A stretch of 64,000 nucleotides of DNA, from NCBI GenBank assembly GCA_910578255.1, contig CAJTQM010000001.1, positions 1 to 64,000 on the forward strand. The letters are read 5' to 3'. Under the pieces are notes generated by a model that was given only the letters and a program-made list of their open reading frames with translations, made no database searches and was not told where the DNA came from. The translations under genes were made by a program, and so were the position numbers. Within the stretch, counting starts at the first letter, position 1. The number at the start of each line of letters is the position of its first letter. The DNA comes from an uncultured Oscillospiraceae bacterium. GTDB lineage: Bacteria; Bacillota; Clostridia; Oscillospirales; Ruminococcaceae. This document shows, piece by piece, positions 1 to 8,268 of the stretch.

Positions 1-319
1 CCAAAATGCGGTTCACATCCGATTCCCCCGCGCCGATGTACACATCCCCGGAGATGGCCTCGTCGGAAAGGGCGATCTCATCTTCGGCCTTTTTCATCAG
101 CTGAACGATCTCCTCCGCCCGCTTGCGCAGAATCATCCCCTCCTCGGTGAGGGCGATGCCCTTATTGCTTCGGGTAAAAAGCTGCTTGCCTAACTCGTCC
201 TCCAGATCCTTTAGCTGCCGGGAAAGGGTTGGCTGGGATAGATGTAGCGACTGGGCCGCCCCGGAAAGGCTCTGCTCTCGGGCCACCGCCAGAAAGTATT
301 GCAGTACGCGAAATTCCAT
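1..319 (-). CDS. LysR-family transcriptional regulator (N-terminus only; cut by window edge)
   Basis: Reads leftward from an ATG at 317-319 and runs open off the window, giving about 106 residues. The N-terminus MEFRVLQYFLAVAREQSLS, followed by a helix-turn-helix at about residues 18-37 (AAQSLHLSQPTLSRQLKDLE) and LFTR..KGIALTEEG, is the standard LysR DNA-binding domain plus the start of the linker helix. The effector-binding domain lies outside the window, so the ligand cannot be inferred. It faces away from the plus-strand operon starting near 490, so it may be a divergently transcribed regulator of that operon; this is inference from geometry only. Confidence 0.9.
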   Translation of the reverse strand, partial: MEFRVLQYFLAVAREQSLSGAAQSLHLSQPTLSRQLKDLEDELGKQLFTRSNKGIALTEEGMILRKRAEEIVQLMKKAEDEIALSDEAISGDVYIGAGESDVNRIL

Positions 320-490
320 CCGATTTCACCTCCGATAGGGGCAGGATAGCACAAATTACTATACCTGTCAAACATAGATATCTATTTAAAATAAGTATTT
401 GTTATCCAATCTTTCTTATGCTATCATAAAATCCGGCAAGCAGACGGGTTCTATGTCTATTGAGCATATAGGGATTTTTGGGATAAGCAC
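320..490. other. Intergenic region between divergent genes
   Basis: AT-rich stretch between the LysR start and the promoter at 491. It contains several A/T runs and ATA-rich steps of the kind LysR regulators bind, but I could not pick out a convincing T-N11-A box. No ORF is supported here. Confidence 0.4.
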
Positions 491-519
491 TTGCTGCGAA
501 TGAAAAACGGTTTTATAAT
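491..519 (+). promoter_or_regulatory. SigmaA-type promoter of the 0.7-3.7 kb operon
   Basis: TTGCTG at 491-496 and a perfect TATAAT at 514-519 are separated by 17 bases. It points into the genes beginning at 562/699. No other equally good promoter is seen before 3927, so 699-3729 may be one transcript. Confidence 0.7.
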
Positions 520-561
520 GGGAATTGGATCACTTCCATCCCCGGGAAAGGATGAACCAAC

Positions 562-644
562 ATGAAGACCCCATTTTTTAAAGGGGATACTTCGACGACT
601 TTGAGGAGCCCGTCAAGGCGGTAGAGGAAAACCCGGTGCTGTAA
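562..644 (+). pseudogene. Short frameshifted ORF remnant
   Basis: An ATG at 562 preceded by a GGGAAAGGA-like site begins MKTPFFKG and then hits a stop at 624, but the minus-one frame from 588 to 644 reads on as YFDDFEEPVKAVEENPVL and stops. A single-base slip in the T6 or G4 run between them would restore a 27-residue peptide. The acidic, coherent second half suggests the scrap of a former gene. I cannot assign a family; it may equally be non-coding leader of the operon. Confidence 0.25.
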
Positions 645-698
645 GGCCGGGGCAATAAGCTGGGATTCATGGCCCCTTGAATGAAGGAGGCAGCTGGC

Positions 699-929
699 AT
701 GAAGCTGTGTGATTCTGAGGAAAAGATCATCCAAAACCTGCGGGATGCGGGCTGCGACGAAAAAACCGTCGCCGATATTTTAGACTGTGTCAAAAGCGGC
801 AAAGACCCGGAGTGTTTTCGGCTGCTGAAAAAGCAGCGTAGCCGCCTTTTGGATGCGGTGCATCAAGAAGAAAAGAAGATTGACTGCCTGGACTATCTGG
901 TATATCAGATGCAAAAGGCGAAACGGTGA
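699..929 (+). CDS. Small MerR-tail-like coiled-coil protein
   Basis: A 76-residue charged, largely helical protein. AAGGAGG at 684-690 sits eight bases before the ATG at 699, which decides the start over the ATG at 681. The second half (LLKKQRSRLLDAVHQEEKKIDCLDYLVYQ) resembles the antiparallel coiled-coil that ends MerR-type regulators, but there is no DNA-binding domain. Small stand-alone proteins of this type occur in clostridia; their function is not known to me. It lies 19 bases upstream of the DUF3737 gene and is probably cotranscribed with it. Confidence 0.75.
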   Translation: MKLCDSEEKIIQNLRDAGCDEKTVADILDCVKSGKDPECFRLLKKQRSRLLDAVHQEEKKIDCLDYLVYQMQKAKR

Positions 930-948
930 TTTGAAAGGAGTTTTTAGC

Positions 949-1800
949 ATGAGAACCATATCCAACCAAACCTTTGACGAAGAAAGAGCCCTTTACGGTG
1001 AAACCGGCCTGCTGGTAAAAGACTGCTCCTTTGACGGCCCCGCCGACGGAGAGAGCGCTTTCAAAGAGGGGAAAGACATCCAGGTGGAGGGGTGCTTTTT
1101 GAACCTTCGGTATCCCTTCTGGCACGACGAGGGGCTGGTGATCCGGGACAGCCAAATGACCGAACTTTGCCGGGCGGCCCTGTGGTATTCCCATGATGTG
1201 GAGATCACCGGGACGAAACTCCACGGAATCAAGGCATTGCGGGAGTGCGGCAACATCCACATGAAAAATTGTGACATCGTTTCTCCGGAGTTCGGCTGGT
1301 CCACCCAGGGCATCCGGATGGAGGACTGCACCGCCCAGAGCGAATATTTTATGATGCGGGCCAAAGACCTCACCTTCCGGGGGGTGCAGATGAAGGGAAA
1401 ATACTCCTTCCAGTACATCGAGAACGCTGTTTTTGAAAACTGCGTCTTCGACACCAAGGACGCTTTCTGGCATGGGAAGAATATCACCGTGAAAAACAGC
1501 GTGGTCAAGGGGGAATATCTGGCCTGGTACAGCGAGAACATTACCTTCATCGGCTGCAAGATCATCGGCACCCAGCCCCTTTGCTACTGCAAAAATCTGC
1601 GGCTTGTAGACTGCGAGATGATCGACACCGACCTTTGCTTTGAGCGATCGGAGGTGGAGGCCACTTTGACCGCCCCCATCCTCAGCATCAAAAATCCCCT
1701 CTCCGGCCGCATCCAGGTCCCGGCGGTGGGGGAGATCATCCGGGACATTGACGGGGCAAACGGAGAGATTATCGTGGGGAACGGGTGCTGCTGCGCATAA
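949..1800 (+). CDS. DUF3737 family right-handed beta-helix protein
   Basis: A 283-residue protein with no signal peptide. After MRTISNQTFDEERALYG it is built from repeated short beta strands (for example VEGCFLN, IRDSQMTE, VEITGTKLHG, MKNCDIVS, MEDCTAQS, FENCVFDT), the rung pattern of pectate-lyase-like beta-helices, and matches DUF3737 as I know the family. The ATG at 949 follows GAAAGGAG; an upstream in-frame codon at 853 would overlap the preceding gene and is rejected. DUF3737 proteins are annotated as hypothetical; whether they bind or cleave carbohydrate is unproven. Ends with an unusual CCC (Cys-Cys-Cys) before Ala. Confidence 0.85.
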   Translation: MRTISNQTFDEERALYGETGLLVKDCSFDGPADGESAFKEGKDIQVEGCFLNLRYPFWHDEGLVIRDSQMTELCRAALWYSHDVEITGTKLHGIKALRECGNIHMKNCDIVSPEFGWSTQGIRMEDCTAQSEYFMMRAKDLTFRGVQMKGKYSFQYIENAVFENCVFDTKDAFWHGKNITVKNSVVKGEYLAWYSENITFIGCKIIGTQPLCYCKNLRLVDCEMIDTDLCFERSEVEATLTAPILSIKNPLSGRIQVPAVGEIIRDIDGANGEIIVGNGCCCA

Positions 1801-1869
1801 GTCCAAAAGGCGGGGCAGATGTATCATAAAACGGATGAGATAAAACTTTTGCGAAAGCGGGGGAATTTT

Positions 1870-2442
1870 ATGAAAAACACGATGATTCTGATTTCGGGCA
1901 TGCCGGCAACCGGAAAAACCACCCTGGCGGTGTGGCTTTCGCAAAAGCTGCGGGCGCCGCTTGTCAGCTACGACCGTATTTTGGAAAAACTGACGCAGAT
2001 CAAAGAAAAAAGCGCTGGTTCGCGCAAAGACCATCCGGATTTTTCCATGATCCCTTATGAGTTTTTTCTCTTCGAAATGGAGGAGATCATGCGATCCTCC
2101 GCGCTTTTTATCGCCGAGTATATCTTCAGCAGCAAAATGGTGAATCTGCTGGATCCGCTTTCGGAAAAATACGGATATCAGACGATCAACATCCACATGA
2201 ACGCCGCCCCTAAAACGGCATACCGGCGCTTTACCGAGCGCAACGACCAAGACGCAGAGTCCAAAAAGATTCGTCCGGCCATTTCGCCGGAGGATTTTTT
2301 CGAGGCCACCAAGCAAAACCGGGACTTTTTGTTCGGCACCCATCTGATTGAGGTCGACGCGGAGGATTTTTCCGCCATCAGCTACGAGCGCATTTATGAA
2401 GCGGTTAAAAAATGTATGCAGGAATCGGACAGCCAAATCTGA
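1870..2442 (+). CDS. P-loop NTP kinase (zeta-toxin/nucleoside-kinase-like)
   Basis: A 190-residue cytoplasmic protein opening with a Walker A loop, GMPATGKTT, at residues 10-18 directly after the first beta strand (MILIS), as in AAA_33/zeta-type kinases. An NxHM strand and an RRFTERN lid-like segment near residues 117-126 fit a small-molecule kinase. Start chosen at 1870 (MKNTMILISG) because it places the P-loop at the usual distance; an in-frame ATG at 1819 would add 17 residues and also has a purine-rich site. It is 15 bases upstream of the ASCH-APH gene and probably forms a two-kinase pair with it. Substrate unknown. Confidence 0.8.
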   Translation: MKNTMILISGMPATGKTTLAVWLSQKLRAPLVSYDRILEKLTQIKEKSAGSRKDHPDFSMIPYEFFLFEMEEIMRSSALFIAEYIFSSKMVNLLDPLSEKYGYQTINIHMNAAPKTAYRRFTERNDQDAESKKIRPAISPEDFFEATKQNRDFLFGTHLIEVDAEDFSAISYERIYEAVKKCMQESDSQI

Positions 2443-2457
2443 AAAAGGAGGGGCGGG

Positions 2458-3729
2458 ATGAAACACGAATGCAAAACCTGGCATTTTGATACGAAGAACG
2501 ATTTTTTCGTAAACCTTGTTCTGTCCAATCAAAAGACCGCCGTTACCTCTTTGTATGACGAAAACGCGGTTCCGGTTATTGGGGAAGAGGCTGTTTTGAT
2601 CTTTGACAATGAAAAAAAGGCGTGCGTTACCAAGACCACAAAAGTGATGGTCACAAAATTTAAAAACATTCCCGAGTCCCTTTCCCGCTTAGAGGGCGAA
2701 GGATCCTTTGAAGAGTGGAAAAAAGCCCGGACCCACGCGCTGAAAAGTGTGGATCCGGGTTTTTGCGAAGAGACAAAGGTGGTCTTTCAGGTCTTTGCGG
2801 TGACCCGAAATCTGGTAGAAGAGCGGATGAAACTGGCAAAAAGCATCGCGCGGGCCAACGAGGACCTGTTGGGCGATCTGGGGCAGATTTACGAGATCAA
2901 CGCAGGATACAATAACAGCATTTTTTGCGTCAACGATCGATACATCCTCAAGGTCTGCGGCGACGAGCAGAAGGAAGAGCTGTTCGATGTGGAAGCCAAT
3001 TTCTACCGCGCCAATCAGGGCAGCGAGAACCTTCCCTTTTTATACCGGTACGATCCGTCCAAAAAGGCCGCGCCGTGCGTCTACGAGATTTTGGAAAGAA
3101 TCAAGGGAAAATCCGTTTACTATCATTGGTATAAAATGGATGAGACGCAAAGGGAGACGCTGATTCGGGAACTGGTTGAGGTGTTAAAAAAACTCCATGC
3201 CCAAAAGTATCCGGCGTATGATTGGGGCGCTTATGTAAAAGAGCGGGTTTTGGCAGATTTTCAAAAGACGCAGGATCTGTTTTGCCAGGAGGAAAAAGAC
3301 CTTCTTCTGGCGTCGTTTGAAAAATACGGTCGGATATTGGAGGAAAACACCTTTTGCTTGGTACACAACGATCTGCACTTTGACAATATTTTGCTGGACG
3401 AAGAAAACCATATCAAGCTGATCGACTTTAACGATTCTTTCGTCGCGCCATTTGACTTTGATTTAAGACTATTTTATATGAGCGTATCCCTGCCGTGGAA
3501 GTGGGCCAATACCGAAATGGATCCACTGCAAAAGCCAGAGGATTACCGGAATTTGTTTTTCTATCTCAAAAAGTATTATCCCCAGCTGAGAGATGTAAGG
3601 TATTTGGAGGAGCGTATGCTAATCTATTGGGTGCTGAACGATTTTTCGCTGCTGCCCCGGTTTCGGGATAAAGAGGGAAAGGAACAGATTCTTGTCCATT
3701 CCCAAAAAATCTTAGACGCAAAGCTTTAG
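2458..3729 (+). CDS. ASCH domain-aminoglycoside phosphotransferase (APH)-like fusion protein
   Basis: A 423-residue cytoplasmic protein in two parts. Residues about 14-125 match the ASCH (ASC-1 homology, RNA-binding-like) family: FFVNLVLSNQKTAVTSLY, GEEAVLIF, then LEGEGSFEEWKKARTHAL. Residues about 135-400 are an APH/choline-kinase-like domain, with ILKV Lys165, the catalytic loop HNDLHFDN (303-310) and the metal-binding LIDFND (321-326). Both kinase motifs are intact. AAGGAGG-like site and ATG at 2458. Fusion of these two families is uncommon; phosphorylation of a nucleotide- or RNA-linked substrate is an inference. The gene is followed by an AT-rich gap with no clear terminator. Confidence 0.85.
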   Translation: MKHECKTWHFDTKNDFFVNLVLSNQKTAVTSLYDENAVPVIGEEAVLIFDNEKKACVTKTTKVMVTKFKNIPESLSRLEGEGSFEEWKKARTHALKSVDPGFCEETKVVFQVFAVTRNLVEERMKLAKSIARANEDLLGDLGQIYEINAGYNNSIFCVNDRYILKVCGDEQKEELFDVEANFYRANQGSENLPFLYRYDPSKKAAPCVYEILERIKGKSVYYHWYKMDETQRETLIRELVEVLKKLHAQKYPAYDWGAYVKERVLADFQKTQDLFCQEEKDLLLASFEKYGRILEENTFCLVHNDLHFDNILLDEENHIKLIDFNDSFVAPFDFDLRLFYMSVSLPWKWANTEMDPLQKPEDYRNLFFYLKKYYPQLRDVRYLEERMLIYWVLNDFSLLPRFRDKEGKEQILVHSQKILDAKL

Positions 3730-3926
3730 AAAAAATTTTTTGTGCCATTGTCCCAAAACCGGCCATAAATATGCTTTATACGTATAAACAAATATTCAAT
3801 ATAAGTATTTGCTATTTTGCAATGCTTCCTTTAAACTGATGATCGAAAGGAAAAACAGGATGTAAAGCGGTCCGCCGGTTTTGGCAAAGCAGTCCCGGCG
3901 GGAGGAGGAAAAGAAAGGAAGATTGT

Positions 3927-5072
3927 ATGAAAAAAATTTGGGTTCTATTGCTGGCCTGCGCCTGCCTGCTGTCCGCCTGCTCGCCGGCTATGGCGGATAG
4001 ATCAGCCGGGACGGACCGTTCGGCAGCCCAGTTTTCCACCGTCGGGTCCAGTGCGGCGGACTCTTTGCCGGCATCCTCGTCGGAGCCGGAGCCGGAACCT
4101 CAGCCGGAAAACGACTGGGAAACGGACGACCCCCAAAACCACGGGATGGATCCGGCGGTGTTGGAACAGATGCACGAAGCGCTGAAGGGCAAGCAGGTTT
4201 ACGCGGTGTTGACGGTGAAAGACGGGGTAATCGTCGACGAGTTTTATCAAGAGGGGTATGACCAAAACAGCGCCTTTGCGTTTCATTCGGCCTCAAAATC
4301 CGTCACCAGCGCACTTTTCGGCATCGCCATGGAAGAGGGCTATATCGGCGGGGTGGACGATCTGCTGTCCGACTATTTGCCCCAGGTGCTGGAGCAGGAG
4401 GATGCCAGAAAGCACACGATCACCTTAAGTCAGCTGCTCACCCATACCTCCGGGCTGGAATGGTACGAGTGGGGCGGCAGCTACAGCAACTGGGAGGAGT
4501 TTCGCTCGGCCGAAAACTGGGTGGACTATATCCTGGGCCGCCGCCTGGTGTACGAGCCGGGAAGCGTGTTCAACTACAGCACCGGCAACACCCATCTGCT
4601 GGCGGCGGTTTTGGAACAGGCCACCGGCAAAGGACTGTTTGATTACGCCCGGGAAAAGCTTTTTGACCCCATGGGGATGGAAAGTGTTTCCTGGGGAACC
4701 GATCCCCAGGGAATTGCCGACGGCGGCAACGGCGTGGTCATGTCCGCCCGGGACGCGGCGAAATTCGGCCAGCTGTTTTTAAACGGCGGCGTTTGGCAGG
4801 GTCGGCAGCTGGTCCCGGCGGACTGGGTGGAGGAATCCACCGCCGCCAAAAACAACGGCGCGGGCGACGGAACGGGGAAATATGGCTACCAGTGGTGGAG
4901 CCGCTCTTTTGGCGGCTATGACACCTACTATGCCTTCGGCGCCTGGGGGCAGTATATCCTCGTCGTTCCGGAACTGGAATTGGTAACGGTAATCGCCAGT
5001 CCCGGCCCCCAAAGCAGCTATGCCTCCCGCGATTATTTTACCAACTACATCCTGCCCGCCCGCGTGGAATAA
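3927..5072 (+). CDS. Serine hydrolase lipoprotein (class C beta-lactamase/NylB-like fold)
   Basis: A 381-residue exported protein. The signal peptide ends in a lipobox, LSAC, with Cys18 as the lipidation site, followed by a low-complexity Ser/Pro/Glu linker to about residue 65. The catalytic SxxK is S121-A-S-K124 and the second motif is Y217-S-T-G-N221, as in 6-aminohexanoate-dimer hydrolase and EstB-type esterases. KYGYQWW near residue 318 occupies the third-motif position. These enzymes act outside the membrane on esters, amides or peptides; a role in beta-lactam resistance is unlikely. GGAGGAGG-like site precedes ATG 3927. It is monocistronic, ending at a terminator at 5128-5170. Confidence 0.88.
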   Translation: MKKIWVLLLACACLLSACSPAMADRSAGTDRSAAQFSTVGSSAADSLPASSSEPEPEPQPENDWETDDPQNHGMDPAVLEQMHEALKGKQVYAVLTVKDGVIVDEFYQEGYDQNSAFAFHSASKSVTSALFGIAMEEGYIGGVDDLLSDYLPQVLEQEDARKHTITLSQLLTHTSGLEWYEWGGSYSNWEEFRSAENWVDYILGRRLVYEPGSVFNYSTGNTHLLAAVLEQATGKGLFDYAREKLFDPMGMESVSWGTDPQGIADGGNGVVMSARDAAKFGQLFLNGGVWQGRQLVPADWVEESTAAKNNGAGDGTGKYGYQWWSRSFGGYDTYYAFGAWGQYILVVPELELVTVIASPGPQSSYASRDYFTNYILPARVE

Positions 5073-5127
5073 AGCGGAAAAGATTTCTGCGGCATAGGCA
5101 GGACCCTGCCGGCAAAGAAGAAGTGTT

Positions 5128-5170
5128 GGAAAAATCCCTCTGTCCTTTATAAGACTGAGGGATTTTTCCT
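5128..5170 (+). terminator. Rho-independent terminator after the serine hydrolase gene
   Basis: AAAAATCCCTC at 5130-5140 and GAGGGATTTTT at 5157-5167 form an 11-bp stem around a 16-base loop, ending in T5. Confidence 0.8.
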
Positions 5171-5198
5171 TGCTGTTTTGGCCGATGGGGCGTATAAT
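5170..5198 (+). promoter_or_regulatory. luxS promoter
   Basis: TTGCTG (5170-5175), 17-base spacer and TATAAT (5193-5198), giving a start of transcription near 5205 and a short leader before the luxS ATG. The -35 hexamer abuts the preceding terminator. Confidence 0.75.
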
Positions 5199-5249
5199 AT
5201 TCCTAGTTGAAAACCTCTGTTTTACGGCTTTTTGAAAGGATGTGCTCCT

Positions 5250-5729
5250 ATGGAGAAAATTGCAAGCTTTACCATCAACCATCTGGACCTTTTGCCGGGC
5301 ATCTACGTCTCCCGCAAGGACAAGGCGGGGGATGCGGTGCTGACCACCTTTGATCTGCGGATGACCAAGCCGAACCGGGAGCCGGTGATGAACACGGCGG
5401 AACTGCACACCATCGAGCATCTGGGCGCCACCTATCTGCGAAACCATCCGGTCTGGGCGCAGCGGATCATTTACTTTGGGCCTATGGGCTGCCGCACCGG
5501 CAATTATCTGATTGTGAACGGCGACTACACCTCCCGGGATATGCTGGAACTGGTAACCGGCATGTTTGAGTTTATCCGGGATTTTGAGGGGGAGATTCCC
5601 GGCGCCGCCGCCAAGGACTGCGGCAATTATCTGGACCAAAACTTGGGAATGGCCAAATGGCTGGCGAAAAAATATCTGGATACCTGTTTGTATTGTATCA
5701 AAGAAGAAAATCTGGTTTATCCCAAATAA
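5250..5729 (+). CDS. luxS: S-ribosylhomocysteine lyase
   Basis: A 159-residue enzyme that cleaves S-ribosylhomocysteine to homocysteine and DPD, the autoinducer-2 precursor, in the activated methyl cycle. The metal ligands are the HTIEH motif (H53, H57) and C124 in AAKDCGN; the catalytic cysteine is C81 in GPMGCRTG. All are intact and length is typical for the family. GAAAGGA at 5234-5240 is nine bases before ATG 5250; the in-frame TTG at 5232 is inside the ribosome binding site and rejected. It has its own promoter and precedes the phosphopantetheinyl transferase by 43 bases. Confidence 0.97.
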   Translation: MEKIASFTINHLDLLPGIYVSRKDKAGDAVLTTFDLRMTKPNREPVMNTAELHTIEHLGATYLRNHPVWAQRIIYFGPMGCRTGNYLIVNGDYTSRDMLELVTGMFEFIRDFEGEIPGAAAKDCGNYLDQNLGMAKWLAKKYLDTCLYCIKEENLVYPK

Positions 5730-5772
5730 GGCGGGGGACAGCCCCAGCCGAAACGGATGGAGGAAGCGGCGA

Positions 5773-6321
5773 ATGAGCGAAGTGGCGATCTATTGGTACG
5801 GGCCAAAGCGCCCGACCTCCCAGGAGTGTCTGGCCCGCAGCGCGGCGCTGTTTTCCGGCCAGCCGGCCGAGGGCGCGCCGGACCGCTGGCAGATTGGGCG
5901 CACCCCCAAGGGAAAGCCGTACTTTTTGTCGGCGCCGGCTCTTCACTGCTCGGTGACCCACAGCGGCGATTACTGGCTGGGCGCTTTTTCGGATCAGCCT
6001 TTGGGCATCGACCTGCAAATTTATCGGAAGGTCCGGCGGGAGGCTGTGTCCCGGCGGTTTTTCCATCCGACGGAGGACGCCTATCTGCAATCGGAGGGGT
6101 ACCGGGACTTTTTTCGGGTATGGGCGGCGAAGGAAAGCTTTGTCAAGTGCTCGGGAGAGGGGATCGACAGCGGTTTCGGCCGGTTTTCCGTGGCGGATTC
6201 CGGGGGACTTTTGCCAAGGGTGCAGGGACAGTCGCTCTGGTTCGTGCCGTTTCGGGAAGGGTATTCCCTGTGCGTCTGTACGAAAGAGATTTCTTCGGTG
6301 ACCCTTTTGCCGGGAAAATAA
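5773..6321 (+). CDS. 4'-phosphopantetheinyl transferase (Sfp type)
   Basis: A 182-residue cytoplasmic enzyme that loads phosphopantetheine from CoA onto acyl or peptidyl carrier proteins. Motifs run in the family order: GKPYF, then HCSVTHSGDYWLGAF, GIDLQ (Mg-binding Asp) and FRVWAAKESFVK with the conserved WxxKE and Lys. GGAGGAAG precedes ATG 5773. It follows luxS and probably shares its promoter. No carrier protein or NRPS/PKS gene is in the window, so it may serve fatty acid synthesis or a distant cluster. It is shorter than typical Sfp (about 220 residues), closer to compact single-domain forms. Confidence 0.88.
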   Translation: MSEVAIYWYGPKRPTSQECLARSAALFSGQPAEGAPDRWQIGRTPKGKPYFLSAPALHCSVTHSGDYWLGAFSDQPLGIDLQIYRKVRREAVSRRFFHPTEDAYLQSEGYRDFFRVWAAKESFVKCSGEGIDSGFGRFSVADSGGLLPRVQGQSLWFVPFREGYSLCVCTKEISSVTLLPGK

Positions 6322-6325
6322 CCGT

Positions 6326-6378
6326 TAAAAAAGCACCGTTTTAAAGCTGTAATTTGGCTGCAAAACGGTGCTTTTTTT
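6326..6378. terminator. Bidirectional terminator
   Basis: AAAAAGCACCGTTTT and AAAACGGTGCTTTTTTT form a long stem between the convergent PPTase (plus) and ABC exporter (minus) genes; T/A tracts on both sides can serve both strands. Confidence 0.85.
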
Positions 6379-6414
6379 GCGCGGTTTTTTGGGGAAGCGG
6401 CCCCTTTTTAAGGA

Positions 6415-8268
6415 CTATTCCGCCTTTTCATAATACTGGGCCTGGGCGTGCCAAAGCCTGTAGTACTGCCCGGACGAATCCTGAATGAGCTGATCATGAC
6501 TGCCCCGTTGGATCAGACGTCCCTGGTCAAAGACCAGAATATCGCCGCAGAACCGGCAGGAGGAAAGCCGGTGGGAGATGTAAACGGCGGTTTTTTCCCC
6601 GACGATCTGATCAAAGTGAGAATAGATGTCAAACTCGGCGATCGGGTCTAAGGCGGCGGTGGGCTCATCCAGGATGATGAACGGTGCGCCCTTGTAAAGG
6701 GCCCGGGCCAGGGCGATTTTCTGGGCCTCCCCGCCGGATATTTCCACGCCGTCCTCCGAGAAATCCCGGTACAGCGGCGTGTCCAAGCCTTTGGGCAGAC
6801 GGGCGAGCCGGTCCCCAAAGCCGGCCCGGTTCAGACAGTCCGCCGCCCGCCCCGCATCGTATGCAAAGGAGGCGGCCACATTCTGCCCCAAAGAGAAGGA
6901 AAACAGCTTAAAATCCTGAAAGACCACCGAAAAAATCCCCAGATAATCTTGGTAGTCGTATTTTCGGATGTCGATGCCGTTGAGGGTGATATGCCCTTCG
7001 GTGGGGTCGTACAGGCGGCACAAAAGCTTAATCATGGTGGTTTTGCCGCTGCCGTTTCGCCCGACCACCGCCATCCTCCGGCCGATATGGAATTTGAGGC
7101 TTACATGGCGCAGGGCATATGCTTTGGCGCCGGGATAGCGGAAGGATACGTCGTGAAACTCGATTTCGTATTCGTTGTCCGCCCGCTTTTCCACCGGCAG
7201 GCTCCCCTGGTACTTGCGGTCCGGCTGACCGAGAAAGTCAAAATATTCCTTCAGCGCGTCGGCGTTGGCCAGCAAGACAGCAATCTGCCCGATCAGCAGG
7301 GTGATGCCGGTGCTTAGCTGGGTCAGGCTGCCCGCGTACTGGACGATCTTTCCCACGCCGAAGGCGCCGGCCAGGGCCTTGAGGGCCACATAGGCATAGA
7401 CGACGCCAAGAAACAGCGTGCTGACCGCCGCGCCGAGACAGTTGTAGCGGCAGTTGATCCTCTGCCATTTTTTTGCAAACCGATTTATCGGTCGACTTTC
7501 ATTTCTGTCCAATTCCTCTTTCAGTAAGCCGCGCATCCCATAGATTTTCAGTTCCTTGCCCGCTTTGTACTGGCGAATCAGGTCTCTAAAATAGGTTTCG
7601 TACCGGCTGACGCCCTCAAATGTCCGGAACAGCGCGCGGGTCTCTTTTGCCTTTTTAAAATTCCAAAAGCCGCTGGCCGCCGCGTACGCGGCGGTGAAAA
7701 GCAGCAGCAGCGCCGTGAACCAGGGAGAGAACAAAAAGGAAAGGGGGCCGTTTACGGCGTTGGGCCGGGCGGCAAAGGCGCTGATGGTCATGGCCAGGGA
7801 AAAAACGGTGAGGAAAAAGCCCCGGCATCCGTGAAAGAAGGCAAACAGAATCTGCATCAGCCCCAGGCCGCCGCTCTGCTGCATCAGCTGGATTTGACCT
7901 AATCTTTTATGGGTGCGCGCGTCCTCCACCTGCTCGTAATCCATCTGCTGAACCTTTTCCCATAAGGGCAGCTGCCAACACAGCCAGCTTTTATCAATCA
8001 GATAATCCGCCGCCCGGCCGGAGCCGTTTTCTATCAGCCGCAGCAGCAGGTTTACGCCGACTGCAGCGGCCCCCAGCCATAACAGGTCCTCCAGCGGACG
8101 GCCGTCCGCCAAAAAGGTGATGATCTGGGCCGACAGCCAGACGTTGATAAAAGGGGTCAGCGCCCGGAAAAGGTTTTGGATAAAGGCTGCCAAAAACGCC
8201 CCGGGGACAAGCTTATGCAAAAGCCGGCCCCCTCGCAGGGACAGGGAAAGCTTTTCCTTAACGGTCAT
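6415..8268 (-). CDS. ABC exporter half-transporter (second gene of pair)
   Basis: A 617-residue type I exporter: N-terminal membrane domain to about residue 330 with several hydrophobic segments, then an ATPase domain with Walker A GRNGSGKTT, signature SGGEAQ and Walker B FIILDE. ATG at 8268 is chosen because GGAGGCGGCGG precedes it and it overlaps the upstream ABC gene by 11 bases, which implies translational coupling; a longer reading from 8319 is rejected. It almost certainly forms a heterodimer with the gene at 8258-10078. Substrate unknown; adjacency to a LytTR/GHKL system suggests a peptide or antimicrobial. Confidence 0.92.
   Translation of the reverse strand: MTVKEKLSLSLRGGRLLHKLVPGAFLAAFIQNLFRALTPFINVWLSAQIITFLADGRPLEDLLWLGAAAVGVNLLLRLIENGSGRAADYLIDKSWLCWQLPLWEKVQQMDYEQVEDARTHKRLGQIQLMQQSGGLGLMQILFAFFHGCRGFFLTVFSLAMTISAFAARPNAVNGPLSFLFSPWFTALLLLFTAAYAAASGFWNFKKAKETRALFRTFEGVSRYETYFRDLIRQYKAGKELKIYGMRGLLKEELDRNESRPINRFAKKWQRINCRYNCLGAAVSTLFLGVVYAYVALKALAGAFGVGKIVQYAGSLTQLSTGITLLIGQIAVLLANADALKEYFDFLGQPDRKYQGSLPVEKRADNEYEIEFHDVSFRYPGAKAYALRHVSLKFHIGRRMAVVGRNGSGKTTMIKLLCRLYDPTEGHITLNGIDIRKYDYQDYLGIFSVVFQDFKLFSFSLGQNVAASFAYDAGRAADCLNRAGFGDRLARLPKGLDTPLYRDFSEDGVEISGGEAQKIALARALYKGAPFIILDEPTAALDPIAEFDIYSHFDQIVGEKTAVYISHRLSSCRFCGDILVFDQGRLIQRGSHDQLIQDSSGQYYRLWHAQAQYYEKAE

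Noticed and set aside
790..2532. 580-codon open frame on the minus strand
   Set aside because: It is the antisense shadow of the DUF3737 and P-loop kinase genes; no ribosome site, no recognisable domain, and skewed Leu/Pro/His/Arg composition.
4779..5639. 286-codon minus-strand frame opposite luxS
   Set aside because: Antisense to luxS and the serine hydrolase end; crosses a terminator and promoter.
5566..5772. N-terminal extension of the phosphopantetheinyl transferase
   Set aside because: Lies inside luxS in another frame; the real start at 5773 has a ribosome site.
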